64,000 nucleotides of DNA from Agarophyton chilense (lineage: Eukaryota; Rhodophyta; Florideophyceae; Gracilariales; Gracilariaceae): contig JARGXX010000075.1 in NCBI GenBank assembly GCA_030374765.1, positions 930,001 to 994,000 on the forward strand, read 5' to 3'. The translations under genes and the position numbers were made by a program. Shown here in pieces: positions 1-10,740 of the stretch; position 1 is the first letter of the stretch, and each line of letters opens with the position of its first letter. Below the pieces are notes generated by a model. The model searched no databases. It was not told the origin of the DNA and was given only the letters and a program-made list of their open reading frames with translations.

Positions 1-596
1 AGCTCATGACTGGTGGAAACCCTTTCTAATACGGCACAGGTGGTATCTATACGAAACTCTACGTCTCGACTTCACAATTGCTATGAGCAAAGGCGTTTCG
101 AGTCGCAAGGCTTTTTCCAGTAACAGAGCTTGAAGCGGAACAAAGGAACAAAAGTCCAACGAGCAAGGCGTGCGGAGGAGCAGCAAAGGTCGGTCACCTG
201 AACGGGTAATTCTCTTTCTCTGCGTCATTTGGAAAATTTACCAGACCAAAAGGCCACACAAACGTCTGGCTGTCTCTCTCTTGCGTTTTTCGACACATTG
301 CTGGGAGCAAACCGTCCCAGTAACCCATCAGGAGTTAGACGTCTGATGTCCCAGTACACTACTGTACAGCGATTTTGTCCCAAGTACATCTTTTGTTCTC
401 GTTTCGAGCATATCTTTCTTATACGGCGGCCTGTTGTGGTCGACCATCCGCTAACGTGCGGGAGTCAACAGTTTTCTCCTATTTGAGTCTGCAAATGAAG
501 TATGCATGACACCAGAGTATCGATGTCCATATACGAGTTTACGAGCGGTATTGCCTTCGAGTGCTTGTAGAAAACTAGAGTTTATCAGTCACTTTT
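1..596. other. Left edge, no supported gene
   Basis: Short open frames exist on both strands, but none has a recognisable domain. This is probably the flank downstream of the reductase gene that ends at 597. I see no RNA gene or repeat here. Confidence 0.5.
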
Positions 597-1952
597 CTAA
601 AATGGAGGGAGAAGATGGGGCGTGTCTTCATGCTGGAAGCGCTTTTCACCGCTTGCATACGGAGCTACGATGTGGCCACTACCTTTCAACTTGTACTTGT
701 AAATCAACAGCCCTTCAAGACCAACTGGACCACGCGCGTGGGTTCTGTGAGTACTTACTCCGACCTCTGCCCCGAATCCGTATCGAAATCCATCCGCAAA
801 TCTCGTGGATGCATTGTGATAAACTCCGGCTGAGTCAACCATTGCCAAAAAATTTTGCGCGGAAGAACAGTCTTCTGTTACGATGCAATCTGTATGTCCA
901 CTACCATGTGCGTTTATATGATCGATGGCATCTGACAAGCTCGCAACAACTTTTACGGCCATCTTCAGTTCCAGGAATTCTGTTCTGTAGTCTTCCGGAG
1001 AGGAGCGCTCCACATTTAGACCCGGAATTCCCTCTAATACTACTTTAGACCTCTCATCCGCCCGCAAGCTCACTTCTGCGTCAGCAAGTCCTTGTCCGAT
1101 AATGGGTAGCACATCTTCCACAGCGTCCTCGTGAATAAGCAATGTTTCAGCTGCATTGCACACAGCAGGATATTGTGCCTTGGCATCGACCACGATATCC
1201 TTCGCTTTCATAGGATCAGCTTTTGCATCGACGTATATAGAACATATTCCATCGGCGTGGCCCATAACAGGGATCTTGGTGTTTTCACTAATGAATCTCA
1301 CTAAACTGTTTGAACCGCGAGGAATGATAAGGTCTATGTAATTTGATTGGTCCAACAATTCTCGAACTTCTTCTCGAGTAGCTACCAACTGCACAGCATC
1401 CTCAGGAACGTTTGACGCTTGGAGCGCGCTTCTAATGGTTTGAACAAGCACTGCGTTGCTCTTCTCAGCTTCTTTTCCACCCTTGAGAATGACTGCATTG
1501 GCGCTTTTAATAGATAGCGATGCAATTTGCACCGCTGCCTCTGGACGAGACTCGAATATAATGCAGATGACTCCGATAGGACATGCAACCCGAAATAATT
1601 GTAAGTCGTCATCGAGCTTCCGAGAAAGAGAACATGATCCAACTGGATCTGGTAAGCGCCCAACAGAAGTGATACCTTCCAGCATTGCATCGAACTTCTT
1701 ACCTCCGAGATCCAGTCTTTTTACCAAAGAAGAAGTTAGAGACCCTTTTGCGAGAAGCTCCTGGGCTGCTCGCTTGTCACTTTCATTAGCGGCGAGAATT
1801 TCATCCTTGGCGTTAAGCAAATGATCGTGAACAGCCTCTAGTGCGCTGTTTCTGTCATTTGTATTTAGCGAAAGCATTGCCCGAGATGCATTTCTGGCGC
1901 GAAGCGCAAGGACCTCGATTGAGGAACGTTTTGACGTTGATGAGCCGTTCAT
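597..1952 (-). CDS. proA: Gamma-glutamyl phosphate reductase (ProA-type), stand-alone
   Basis: This 451-residue protein should reduce gamma-glutamyl phosphate to glutamate-5-semialdehyde with NADPH, the second step of proline synthesis. It is colinear with ProA/Pro2 over its whole length. An N-terminal helical region is followed by the aldehyde-dehydrogenase-like NADPH-binding fold with IIFESRPEAAVQ near residues 131-143 and LKGGKEAEKSN near 156-166. The catalytic loop YPAVCNAAET at 261-270 puts the active-site cysteine at Cys265, and the family block GVSTHRTHARGPVGLEGL lies near 398-415. No glutamate 5-kinase domain is attached, unlike the fused P5CS of plants and animals; separate enzymes are the fungal and bacterial arrangement. 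The ATG at 1950-1952 is the only ATG before an upstream in-frame stop near 2022, and no obvious transit peptide precedes it, so a cytosolic location is inferred. The reading frame is uninterrupted and no intron is needed. Confidence 0.95.
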   Translation of the reverse strand: MNGSSTSKRSSIEVLALRARNASRAMLSLNTNDRNSALEAVHDHLLNAKDEILAANESDKRAAQELLAKGSLTSSLVKRLDLGGKKFDAMLEGITSVGRLPDPVGSCSLSRKLDDDLQLFRVACPIGVICIIFESRPEAAVQIASLSIKSANAVILKGGKEAEKSNAVLVQTIRSALQASNVPEDAVQLVATREEVRELLDQSNYIDLIIPRGSNSLVRFISENTKIPVMGHADGICSIYVDAKADPMKAKDIVVDAKAQYPAVCNAAETLLIHEDAVEDVLPIIGQGLADAEVSLRADERSKVVLEGIPGLNVERSSPEDYRTEFLELKMAVKVVASLSDAIDHINAHGSGHTDCIVTEDCSSAQNFLAMVDSAGVYHNASTRFADGFRYGFGAEVGVSTHRTHARGPVGLEGLLIYKYKLKGSGHIVAPYASGEKRFQHEDTPHLLPPF

Positions 1953-3735
1953 ACTAGCGGATTTGGCGAAATTGGCTCTTTTGCTGCGGAGATATGACCC
2001 GACAGGAACGCTTATCGACGGTCAAAGCAGCATATGCCTTTTTGGGTGCTCGGCGCGATGGAAATTGCGAGTCGAGCAAGAAGGATGGACTGATAACGGG
2101 GTGGGATTTTGCCAGGAGTGGGAACAATGTGTAGGGATTGTTAGTCTCCGAGATGAAGCTAGTGTAGATTGCTGCTTCCCGTTCACTCAGATTCATGGAA
2201 AGCTCGCTGATGCGATTGGTAAATTTTTTTTAAACCAGTTTAGAGTTTTGGTTTCTGTTCGGGTGCATGCGACAAGTTGTTTCCGACCGCACAATTCTTT
2301 AGCTACCGATGATTATCGCCTTCTTCACATGCGCCTCCTCATTACCAAAAACGGAGGGTTGCCTTCTTAATGCAGGATTATTTCGTATAGTACAGACAAG
2401 GCTAGCCGAAAAAACGCCTGCTACATGTGCACATTTTCGGGGGTCGTTCTTTGGGTAATTTGAGATCTTTTTCTAAAAGCTCTTGTGTAGCTTTGTAAAA
2501 GGAAGCTGGAGTCCGCATCAAAGAAGAAAAAGACCAGCGATGGGAAGTCAGATCAATGAAAAATTGAGGCGGGAACTTTGTAATGGTTCTTGCGTGGATG
2601 TGAGGGGTAGATTTGAGCCATTGGGACTTCTCTTTCCCCCCGGCTTCCCCTCGGGAAATATGAAATCCCTCGGGCTCATGTCCCTCACAGACATAATAAC
2701 ACGTTTGTCGCTGAGTTTCGAGGGCGAACATCATAGTCTTCCCTCCGCTTGGCGTGGCCATTCATATCTATGCACATTTTTGACGGTTGATTCTGTGACT
2801 GAAAAGAAAGATAGTGACTGTAGTCACGATAAGAGTGAAAACGCCCAAACGAGTCTGTAAAAAACGCAAAGTAACTAAAAAGATAGACGACTAGCGTCAT
2901 GCTGGTTCAACATGAACCTTGAGCAACCTTGCAAATTTGGCTCACAACGATCACCTTCATGGGTCTGCGGCACACCCCGGCCATCTCCACCTCCAAGTAA
3001 ACACCTTTTTGTGGTCCACGATCTCGACACACCTCCGAATGGAGTACTTTGCAATTTGGAGTACGGCACTGATGCCCGAAACCCTTCGGTGACTTTGCTG
3101 CCTCCGTCTTAAGCACCACATTTTGCTGCTCAAGATTCTATTGTGAGCCATATTAGCATGGTCTTCACTAATTCTTGTAAAGTGCTCCGAAATCGTTGAA
3201 TCAGAATTAGAGTGGTCCATATTCTAGTGTCTATACCTTTCAAATTTCAAACAACGCGCATCGAAACCTCCTAAAGAGAGAAGGCGATGGTGATTCTCAT
3301 TTTGCTATGAACATACTGAACATACTGAACATTATAGGATTAATTTGGTTGGACACAAGAGACCGGCAATGGCGTATGTTGTTTTTTTACGGAAACAAGG
3401 CGAAGAAGAAGACACCACTTTCATCATGTCATTGTCGAGGTCAGTGGGAATGTAAATACCTTTTTAAGCAAAGAGCATCAGCAGCAGAAGCTGTCAGAAT
3501 CATCATTGTCGCGACTGTTCGAGATAATTTTTTTATGTTTTGTGACGCAAATTGCATTCTCTTTCTCGTGCTCCCCATTACAGTACCAACGGTACCAACA
3601 GAGTTCCATGAGTTCGGCATAAGGCCTCTTTAAAACAGGTGATCTATTTCCAGCTTTCGACGCGTACCGTTTGTACAGTTTGTGACAACCACTTGCTAGC
3701 TAGAGTGTGTGTCTACACGACCGGGGAGAGTTCGC
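1953..3735. other. Intergenic, no supported gene
   Basis: Several open frames of 60-135 codons occur on both strands, including one starting 11 bases from the reductase start and running the other way. None shows a domain or recognisable composition. The promoter of the minus-strand reductase should lie just above 1952, but I see no unambiguous core element. Confidence 0.4.
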
Positions 3736-3740
3736 TAGGC

Positions 3741-3748
3741 TATAAAAG
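3741..3748 (+). promoter_or_regulatory. Possible TATA box
   Basis: TATAAAAG follows a GC-containing stretch and lies about 590 bases upstream of the membrane-protein start at 4332. If used, it implies a long leader or a 5' intron. It is a motif match only. Confidence 0.3.
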
Positions 3749-4331
3749 TGCCCGGCCAGACACCATAGGAACGTGGGCAGCTGCACCAGTAGTGAGCTCC
3801 CACACAGTTCTCTGAATCACCTCACCCACCCCTATTTTTAGGTGGACACCGTAGTCTCTCGCTCAAGCGGGAGCGAGATAAGGACCCCAACAGGCAATAA
3901 CTATGTACACATGTCTCCTTCGTATATGTGCGTGAGCCATGCATGCATGACAACGAGTCCTCGCTGCGCCAACGATGCGGTTTCATGTCTACCAGAACCA
4001 CTTCTTCGGCTTTATCTGTAAGAGTTTGCTAGCTTCTTTGCAACTTATTGCAGAACACTAATTAGAACTTGTGCTTTTTCATAGAAGGCAGTTAATGTGC
4101 GTCCGTGTCATGAAGCGAACTGTACATGGTTTTTCTTTGGAGCGCCTTTGCTCATTTCGGCTCCGCTGATCTTCGTGACGCCATCTCTCACTCTTTTTCT
4201 ACTTCCCATCCAAGCCACCAAACTAGTAGAGCGTTCTTTGTTCAGTACGACGTCATTCTACTCGCCTTCCCCTCTACTGCAGCGTAGATTGGGTCAACGG
4301 CCCGCCCAAGGCACAAGTGTTTTTTACGTGC

Positions 4332-6185
4332 ATGATGCCCTGGACTTCGACTACTACTCCGCGCTGTTTGGACTCAGTTATGTTTTTTGTACTCATCACT
4401 GGTCTACTCCAACTCTCCTTAGGATCCGCAGAGGCCGGTGACGACCCAAAAATAAATTCTGTCTTCGACCATCCCCTCTGGTGCCCTAGACGTTATCTCT
4501 CTGTATCTACATCGGCCCCGATTGCGGAGTACTATCGCAATAATGACATAGAAGCTGAAAAGATGAGACAGGTTTTCAAATTTCTCAACCGGCTATTGGG
4601 CATAATGGACCGCCGTCGCGATGATCCCACCAGTGAGTTGGGATGCAATTTGCATGGGCAATCAGATTGGGTACAGTCTTTGACAGAAGCAGCCAAGAAG
4701 CGCCAATTTCGTGCAGCAAAGAACGAGATTGATAAATCTTGTCCGTCGTCAGTAGAATTTTCTCAGGGTGAGACGCAGGATCACGGAAAGCTTATGAGTA
4801 GCCAGGACGTGAAGGAAATGCTCGAAAAAGCTGTGTTATCGATGAAGTCTGCCGTCCTAGCCAGCCCAGCATCACCACTCAAAGAAAAAATGGTTAATTG
4901 GACAGATACTGTTTATCCTCTTGCGGCTTGGGACCTTAGGCATATTTCCCAACAGTGTCAGTTGCAAACTGTATCTGCTTTCCGAAAGGAGGGAAGGCTG
5001 TTCTTGCGAGTGGCCGTAACAAATCGGCCTGTAGATGACCACGTCTTAGACTATGACCGCCAATACATCCAGGAGTGGGTCAAGGACGACTTTCGAGACT
5101 CGCTAAGGATGACCCATCCAGAGCGGATTCCTGTCAATTCCATACTGGACAGGGGGGGCCGTTTGGAGCGGACTTCGACTCTTTTAGAAAAAGGTCACGG
5201 CAGAGCTGCTCTAGACTCGCACGGGATCATGCTTTTGGACGATAATCCTGCTATAGTCAAAGCGTTGAGGCAGAATTCTGTCGCTATAGACCTTGCAGAA
5301 GATGGCATTGCGCCCAGTAACATTGCCATACTTGCCTTACCATTAGCAGGGACTCTAATCCCTGTTGCCTTTTTGGCCGAACTATGCACGTCGGCAATGG
5401 TTGTGTACATCATTCTCACGGATGTATTTTCAACGGTACCACTTCTTACCAAGGGCGTAGAGCTCATTGGAGCATTTAACCTTGAGCGTCGTGAAACGGT
5501 TGCGTACTATGTGGGAAATAAACAGTTTGGAGAGATTGAAGTTTGGAGTGCAAGTTGCAAAGGTGAACCCAAATTCCACGCAATCGGGGTATTGTTTGTG
5601 GTGATCGCTGTCATTTCTACTTTAATTGGTATGTTCTTGGAGGTTTTTGCAGGGATTGTGATGCTTCGAAAACGGAGGAGAGAAGGATGGGATGTCGGAG
5701 GACCGTTTGGAAAAGTGGCTTTTGACACCACAAAGTTGAGTTTGTTGGGTAGTGGTACTGGCGGGGACCTATTGGATAGAAGATATTCAATTGATGATGA
5801 TAGTAGTCGAGTCCAATCCAATCCAGAAATCGGACGGCCTTATACGAAGCCGACTACCAAAGAGAATAGATGGTGTATATGGGGTTCGAAGAGTGCTCCC
5901 AAGATTGTGTCGCCTATGACGCTAATGGTTGATGATAGGATGGCTAGAAATGGAGCCTGCTATTCAATCGAGGAAAAGCAAGCTACCGTATCTTGTGAGG
6001 GTGAAAACATGCTGATGGGCGGTTACAAGAAGCTATATGAGTTGATAGGTAGGGTGAAAGGTGACGAGATTAGAGACTTCCCGGCTGGGGTTGGAAATGA
6101 TGGTATATCGAGCGCTGAGCGAGTTGCGAAGAAAAGTGGGTCTGACGGATACGACGATGAGTTGGATGTTGAAAATGCCAGGTGA
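4332..6185 (+). CDS. Predicted secretory-pathway membrane protein, unknown function
   Basis: I do not recognise this family. The two adjacent ATGs at 4332 and 4335 give a protein of about 617 residues; the same frame stays open slightly further upstream but without an ATG. Residues about 15-32 (VMFFVLITGLLQLSLGSA) form a hydrophobic signal sequence. A soluble, probably lumenal region of about 300 residues with several cysteines follows. Hydrophobic segments lie near residues 330-375 (NIAILALPLAGTLIPVAFLA onward, possibly two passes) and near 417-445 (AIGVLFVVIAVISTLIGMFL). The last is followed by the basic stop-transfer stretch RKRRREG and a polar tail of about 170 residues, probably cytosolic. 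The topology is inferred from hydrophobicity alone. The gene converges on the nucleoporin gene that ends at 6472. An uncharacterised lineage-specific surface or endomembrane protein is the fairest call. Confidence 0.75.
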   Translation: MMPWTSTTTPRCLDSVMFFVLITGLLQLSLGSAEAGDDPKINSVFDHPLWCPRRYLSVSTSAPIAEYYRNNDIEAEKMRQVFKFLNRLLGIMDRRRDDPTSELGCNLHGQSDWVQSLTEAAKKRQFRAAKNEIDKSCPSSVEFSQGETQDHGKLMSSQDVKEMLEKAVLSMKSAVLASPASPLKEKMVNWTDTVYPLAAWDLRHISQQCQLQTVSAFRKEGRLFLRVAVTNRPVDDHVLDYDRQYIQEWVKDDFRDSLRMTHPERIPVNSILDRGGRLERTSTLLEKGHGRAALDSHGIMLLDDNPAIVKALRQNSVAIDLAEDGIAPSNIAILALPLAGTLIPVAFLAELCTSAMVVYIILTDVFSTVPLLTKGVELIGAFNLERRETVAYYVGNKQFGEIEVWSASCKGEPKFHAIGVLFVVIAVISTLIGMFLEVFAGIVMLRKRRREGWDVGGPFGKVAFDTTKLSLLGSGTGGDLLDRRYSIDDDSSRVQSNPEIGRPYTKPTTKENRWCIWGSKSAPKIVSPMTLMVDDRMARNGACYSIEEKQATVSCEGENMLMGGYKKLYELIGRVKGDEIRDFPAGVGNDGISSAERVAKKSGSDGYDDELDVENAR

Positions 6186-6471
6186 AAGGGGTTTGAGAGA
6201 GATTCGTCGCTCCAGCGCTGGCATACTGCGAGAATATGGCTTTAACTTTTATTTCTCAAGTTCTTTAAGAATAATGCAGATTGTACAACCTTACGAGGCC
6301 AGCGATGAAGAATATATACTCATCGGCCATTCGGGTTGCTTCGGAGACTTTTACTAAACGGTTCATAACATCGACATTAAGCTACATGTACATTATTTCA
6401 TATCGAGGCGCAGCTTTCATAGAGGGATTTCTCTCAAAAAGGCACGACGGATGACAAAGGATGAATAATAA

Positions 6472-7368
6472 TTATCCATAAAGACCGGAAAGAAAGTCAA
6501 AAATGCCCGATTGTCTCTGTGGGGTACGTATTATCGTAGGTGTTGCATTCGGAGCATGGCTATCTCTTCTGAGCATCGTCGAAGGCGTCTTGAGCGGATT
6601 GATAGGAGAAGCAGACGGCAAAGGCATAGAGTTTGAAAAAGGGCTAACATTTGCAACGCCAGGGGATGCAATAAGCATTCCTTTTTCAATCTGCTCATCA
6701 GCAAGTTTGGCAACGTTAGGTTCTGTACAAGGCACAGCTCCGACCATTGTCTCAGTACCAGCCAAGATTCTCCAGGGGCGTTGAAGAGCTACCTGAGCTT
6801 GTAGTGGCGTTCGATATAATATATGCACCCAATTTCCTTTTCCCGGAATTGTGCGTACTATCTCTCCGTGACGGCGAAATTCTCGAAGAGCCTGCGCATC
6901 CATCGCAGGCGCAAAACCAAATACAGTGATCCATCGATCTTGAGGCCCAAGCGTCGGTGTACGAGCAGAAAGTGAGCTAGGAGTAAGAGAAGCAGCGGGG
7001 GAGGCTGAGGGCGAACGTAATACGCGAACACTTGGGGGTCCGGTGTCCAACAGCGACTTGTTTGGCGGAACGTGTGGCGTTCTCGGTTTCGAAGATGGAG
7101 TGAATGCACGAGTTGTGCGCTGTTCTTCTAGAGGTCTATCTGGACGGAGGCGATCGTTAAAGGTTAAAGGGGTGCGTGGCGCGAAGATTGGAGGGGTTTC
7201 TGAGCGGGTTGAGAATCGGCGTTGCGCGACTGATTTAGACGGTGTGGAGAAAGTGGCAGGGGGTTGGTCTTCGTGGTTTGGTGTTAACGACGTGCCCGAA
7301 AGAAGGTAGTTTGGGAGGCGCTCGCGGACGGGGGGTTCCTCTCGCTTGGATTTCGGAGAGGAAAACAT
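6472..7368 (-). CDS. NUP35: Nucleoporin NUP35/NUP53 family (MPPN RRM-like domain)
   Basis: This 298-residue protein has the layout of the nuclear-pore protein Nup35/Nup53. A disordered Ser/Pro/Arg-rich N-terminus (1-142) is rich in TP and SP sites. An RRM-type Nup35 domain follows at about 145-218, seen in RWITVFGFAPAMDAQALREF and in the block around GNWVHILYRTPLQAQVALQRPW; this domain dimerises in the family rather than binding RNA. A second disordered linker leads to a C-terminal amphipathic end, IFDFLSGLYG (289-298), equivalent to the membrane-bending helix of Nup53. Bulky hydrophobic residues at the very tip agree with that role. The protein is expected in the inner ring of the pore, bridging Nup93/Nup155 partners and the membrane. 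The ATG at 7366-7368 is the first in frame, and no intron is needed. The gene is convergent with the membrane-protein gene, with about 285 bases between the stops. Confidence 0.88.
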   Translation of the reverse strand: MFSSPKSKREEPPVRERLPNYLLSGTSLTPNHEDQPPATFSTPSKSVAQRRFSTRSETPPIFAPRTPLTFNDRLRPDRPLEEQRTTRAFTPSSKPRTPHVPPNKSLLDTGPPSVRVLRSPSASPAASLTPSSLSARTPTLGPQDRWITVFGFAPAMDAQALREFRRHGEIVRTIPGKGNWVHILYRTPLQAQVALQRPWRILAGTETMVGAVPCTEPNVAKLADEQIEKGMLIASPGVANVSPFSNSMPLPSASPINPLKTPSTMLRRDSHAPNATPTIIRTPQRQSGIFDFLSGLYG

Positions 7369-8764
7369 ATTGGCGTTGTGACGGCAATAGATAAGAATGC
7401 AGTTCGAGGCATTTGTTTGCTTTGAACAGTTGGATCTTTGCCTCAGGGGCCCGGCTAAGACGGAGCGCGCGATTCAAACTTGAAAGTTTCTGGGTGCCAA
7501 ATAACTTTCAGCGCCTCTAATTCGTGGTGTAAGAACAACTCTACCAAAAACCCAAATATATTTGGATTTCAACTACAAAACGCATCTCTATCGAGTCACC
7601 AACACCGAAACCTTTTGGGTTGCGACCCAAACTCCACTCTATTTTCGACAGAATATAGCTGGAGATTTAGATTGTATCCTTAAAAGAAAGACCAACCATA
7701 TTGCGCCACGTATCACATTGTAAATGTGCATGTACATCACTGCCAATAGGGGTCTTATGGTAGGAGAATTGTGCAATTTCGCAATCGAAATTCGGTTGCC
7801 CATCCGAAACCCGGCACACCGCATCCCGCCAAGCTACCCTCACGGCCCATTTCCCCGCAGATTTGGACCCTGCCTGCGCCCATCCTGACGTCAACCGGAC
7901 CGCCGCCTGAAGCATGAAACAACAACAATCGGCCGCCACCGAAAAAACACCCAATTTTATAATGGGTACCGCTGTATATGAACTTGCTGTAAGTTTCATC
8001 CCATCCAGAAGAGCATAGGTATCAGAAGCCTTCAAGCATAGATTCACGCGGATCAAGTAGTATGCATGATATGCAAGGACCGAAGCAGCATGAATCGTCC
8101 ATTACAGATGAATTATATCACGAAGTCGACTTTCAAATGACCGGAGTCACAGAAAGAAACTATCCGTCTAGAGAAAACCCCAGCATAACAAAACCCATGG
8201 ACAAACTAGCGCTTGGATCCTATGAGGTTAAGTAGAGCACGCAAACATTTCTGAACGAGAACGATTCAACCAATTCTGCGCAATTCATTGCTCCTGGAAA
8301 ACAACAGAGCGGTGGCATTGCATCGCTGAAGGATTCAGCAGCTGCTCACGCTCCATATTAAGCAACAGGCCATGCAACCAAGGAACCCTTACGACCGGTG
8401 TCGGCCGCCATCACCGCCGCAGATAATGAGTCTCAAAAGCCCAGGGCTGTTCCTAGATACACTGTAAACGCCAGTTCCGCCTTTTAAGCCAACGTTTGTA
8501 CCACCATCAGAAAAACATCATTTTCCAGAGCATTCCCGTCCAGAACTAATTATCACATTGTCACATTCTCTCCACCACCCTCTCCAGTGCGACACACCTT
8601 TCTCGATTTCCTAACAAATCGCCTTTGAACCATAACTCCGCCTTCACAATCAATGTTTGTACTACCACAACCAAAACAACATCTGCTGCCGCTATCCCGT
8701 CCGCAACTAACCTCCGCACTAAATCTCTTTCAACTATCTTACAATCACCTCTGGGGTATGATTC
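7369..8764. other. Intergenic, no supported gene; ends at the transposon cluster
   Basis: There is no coding frame I can support. The stretch 8100-8760 is rich in CA/CC runs on the plus strand and includes one diverged internal duplication, annotated separately. The Ty3/gypsy 3' LTR is placed to start about 8765. Confidence 0.4.
8473..8710 (+). repeat. Diverged direct repeat, two ~77-bp units
   Basis: Units at about 8473-8549 and 8634-8710 share an ordered set of words: TTCCGCCTT, then GTTTGTAC with ACCA, a run of CA/AAC triplets, CCCGTCC, and a closing AACTAA. By eye they match at well over half of positions with small gaps. The function is unknown; a local duplication is the simplest reading. 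Confidence 0.45.
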
Positions 8765-9367
8765 TGTCTTGCCTTAGGAGCGTTTTGACGCTCAACCGTA
8801 GGGAGCGTGGTGACGCTTAACCTTAGAAGGTAGACGTAATAAACTTCGATGATAACAGGGCACCGTGAAAACCCGCAGGGACAAATTGCGGGGCAACTAG
8901 CCTATACCATGTAGATGAACGATAGTAGGCGTCGACCGCGGAAAAGCCAGTGTGGTAGTTGAGAAACGATGAACCAAAAGGTATAGTCGAGACCCAAGTG
9001 GTTCCTGTCTTTATCAGATAAGGATGGGGGAGGTGCAGTACCCTATATGCAGTGAACTGCACTCTCCAGATCACCCGGGAGGTACCAGCAAGGCACGGTC
9101 TCTGACCTATTGTCAGAGACCTGGCCAGCACTGGCTACAGTGCCAGGTGGCCACTCCACTACTGTACTAAAATAAACAAAATTACAATTACAAGTACTAA
9201 CAATTACTCAACCAGAATGTACATGTCAACAGTACACGTGGCTGACAAGACCTAGATGGTAGCTCGCACGGAGCTGCATGGCCAATAATCCCTCGCATCC
9301 ATCACCTACAAGGTCAGTGTAGTATATTGACAACCTCAAAGGTCAGCCCTTCCGCCACTATACGACA
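8765..9367 (-). repeat. Probable 3' LTR of G1
   Basis: The right end ATACGACA is followed directly by a pyrimidine run GACCCCCTTG, which on the minus strand is a polypurine tract. The inner element has the same arrangement, ATACTACA followed by CACCCCCCTC. Inside are a perfect 10-bp stem (GGTCTCTGAC, loop CTATT, GTCAGAGACC; 9097-9121), a second stem around GCACTGGCTACAGTGC, and then an AT-rich stretch (9165-9210). This is the same order as the hairpin and AT block in the inner element's LTR. The left end is inferred from a TG at 8765 and has no supporting target duplication. Confidence 0.5.
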
Positions 9368-9378
9368 GACCCCCTTGC
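9368..9378 (-). promoter_or_regulatory. Polypurine tract of G1
   Basis: On the minus strand this reads as a G-rich purine run ending just before the LTR tip TGTCGTAT. In LTR retrotransposons this primes plus-strand DNA synthesis. Its equivalent in G2 is at 18206-18216. Confidence 0.45.
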
Positions 9379-9526
9379 TACCCGTGAGGCATGCCCCGTT
9401 TTTCCTTCCGTCAAACCATAGAGTTGTAGCGAGCGACAGCGGCGCGGGCATCGGAGTGCCACCTGTGCGCGGCGCGCGATCCCTTGAGGTTCAGAACTCT
9501 GTGGTGCACGCCCTCTGGGAGGGGTT

Positions 9527-9980
9527 CTGAAGGACTTAGTAATTTTCCCGAAACATCCGGATGCGCATGGCGTAGCTGCAGCGCGCCGTGGCCCCGACTT
9601 GGATGCAACTGACACACGTGTAACGTGGTTGGCCAAGGAGAGGCTGGCACAGCATTGCTGGATATGTTCTCTATTTATTTAGATTTATTACACTAGGTTA
9701 GGGAGTTTTCTACAGTACTCTACACTATATAGTGCCAGGGCGATCTCGCCCTGACACTCAGTAAACTTCCCCAACCAGGGTTCTTGGCTCTAAGTCTTTT
9801 TCCGCTTTCGCGAGTCTTCCACACTCTACGGAGGTGAAGCCGCGTTACTAACGGTAGACTTATCCACCCTGCGTCAACAGGAGACTCACCGCTGTTAGCG
9901 TGTATATCTTTCATACCACTGCCGTGTTCTCGCCCCAGTATTGGGTTTGCTACGTATTTCTTTTGGCTCTCGTGGCCCAT
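9527..9980 (+). repeat. LTR-like sequence in opposite orientation inside G1
   Basis: This aligns patchily, in the same orientation, with the LTR-like insertion in the THO2 pseudogene. Shared words in order include AGCTGCAG, a TGACAC(AC)GTGTA block, an AT-rich stretch, and AGTGCCAGGG with a GATCTC. Here the AT-rich block precedes the hairpin, the reverse of the G1 and G2 LTRs, so it points along the plus strand. It may be a diverged solo LTR inserted in the G1 3' region; the right end is not resolved. Confidence 0.35.
9731..9758 (+). repeat. Strong 13-bp stem-loop
   Basis: AGTGCCAGGGCGA (9731-9743) and TCGCCCTGACACT (9746-9758) pair with one mismatch around a two-base loop. It sits just downstream of a TATATA and an AT-rich tract, as do the hairpins of the other gypsy-type LTRs here. 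Confidence 0.7.
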
Positions 9981-10740
9981 GCCCCCGATCGCCCCCACTG
10001 GGTGGTCCCCCCCTTTATCACTTGCCCACTCCCGTGGAATACAGCTCATATCTGGTCTGCTCTCTTCTAGCATCCCGCACTCTCCCCGCTTGGCGTGCCG
10101 GTGAACCTCGGCCTTACACCCCGACTTAGTCGTGTTAACTCCGGAGAGGCTCCGTCGCCGTGCTACCCTCCTTGGAGGAAGACTCGGACATCTTCGTGTG
10201 TTTCCGCCGCCCTTGGCGTTGCACTACAAACTCGGCGCCAGTATCGGTTTGGGGAGGGCGCGCGACGACGTCGGCGCACGAATTGAGCGACAAACATTCA
10301 GGTAGGGACTGTCATGAGGGCGATGCAGTGTAACTATCGCGCTCGTGGACACCTTTTTGGTAGTGGCCCTGCTTGCTTGCGATTCTGTTTCCGCATAGCC
10401 CCCTGTCTAACCAAGTTGGTATCTCACCCTTCCCAGTTACTCAAACTTCAATTCCCTCCTAAGTCCCTGCGCGCGCCGTCCCGCCTGGTCGTTCCCACGG
10501 CTCGACAACCCTTTAGGTATTGCTGCCCTTAATTGGCGGCTTCGCGACCGTAACCGTGCTGTCCGGCTTTCCTTGAAGGTTTTTTGGCTTCTCGACCTTT
10601 CAGGTTTCGTCTACCTTGTAAGGATTGACTCGTGGCGCCGGTGGGGCCTGAGCCTGCGTCGATACAACCATTGAGGTGTTGGCCTGGGTTCGTGGTGGAA
10701 GCTTCCGGTTGTGAGACCTTATTGGTGTTGAGCGGCCCCG

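Noticed and set aside
1963..2370. 135-codon frame divergent from the reductase
   Set aside because: Starts 11 bases from the reductase ATG and would occupy its promoter; no domain or codon signal.
4097..4441. 114-codon plus-strand frame overlapping the membrane-protein start
   Set aside because: Overlaps the better supported gene in another frame and has no recognisable feature.
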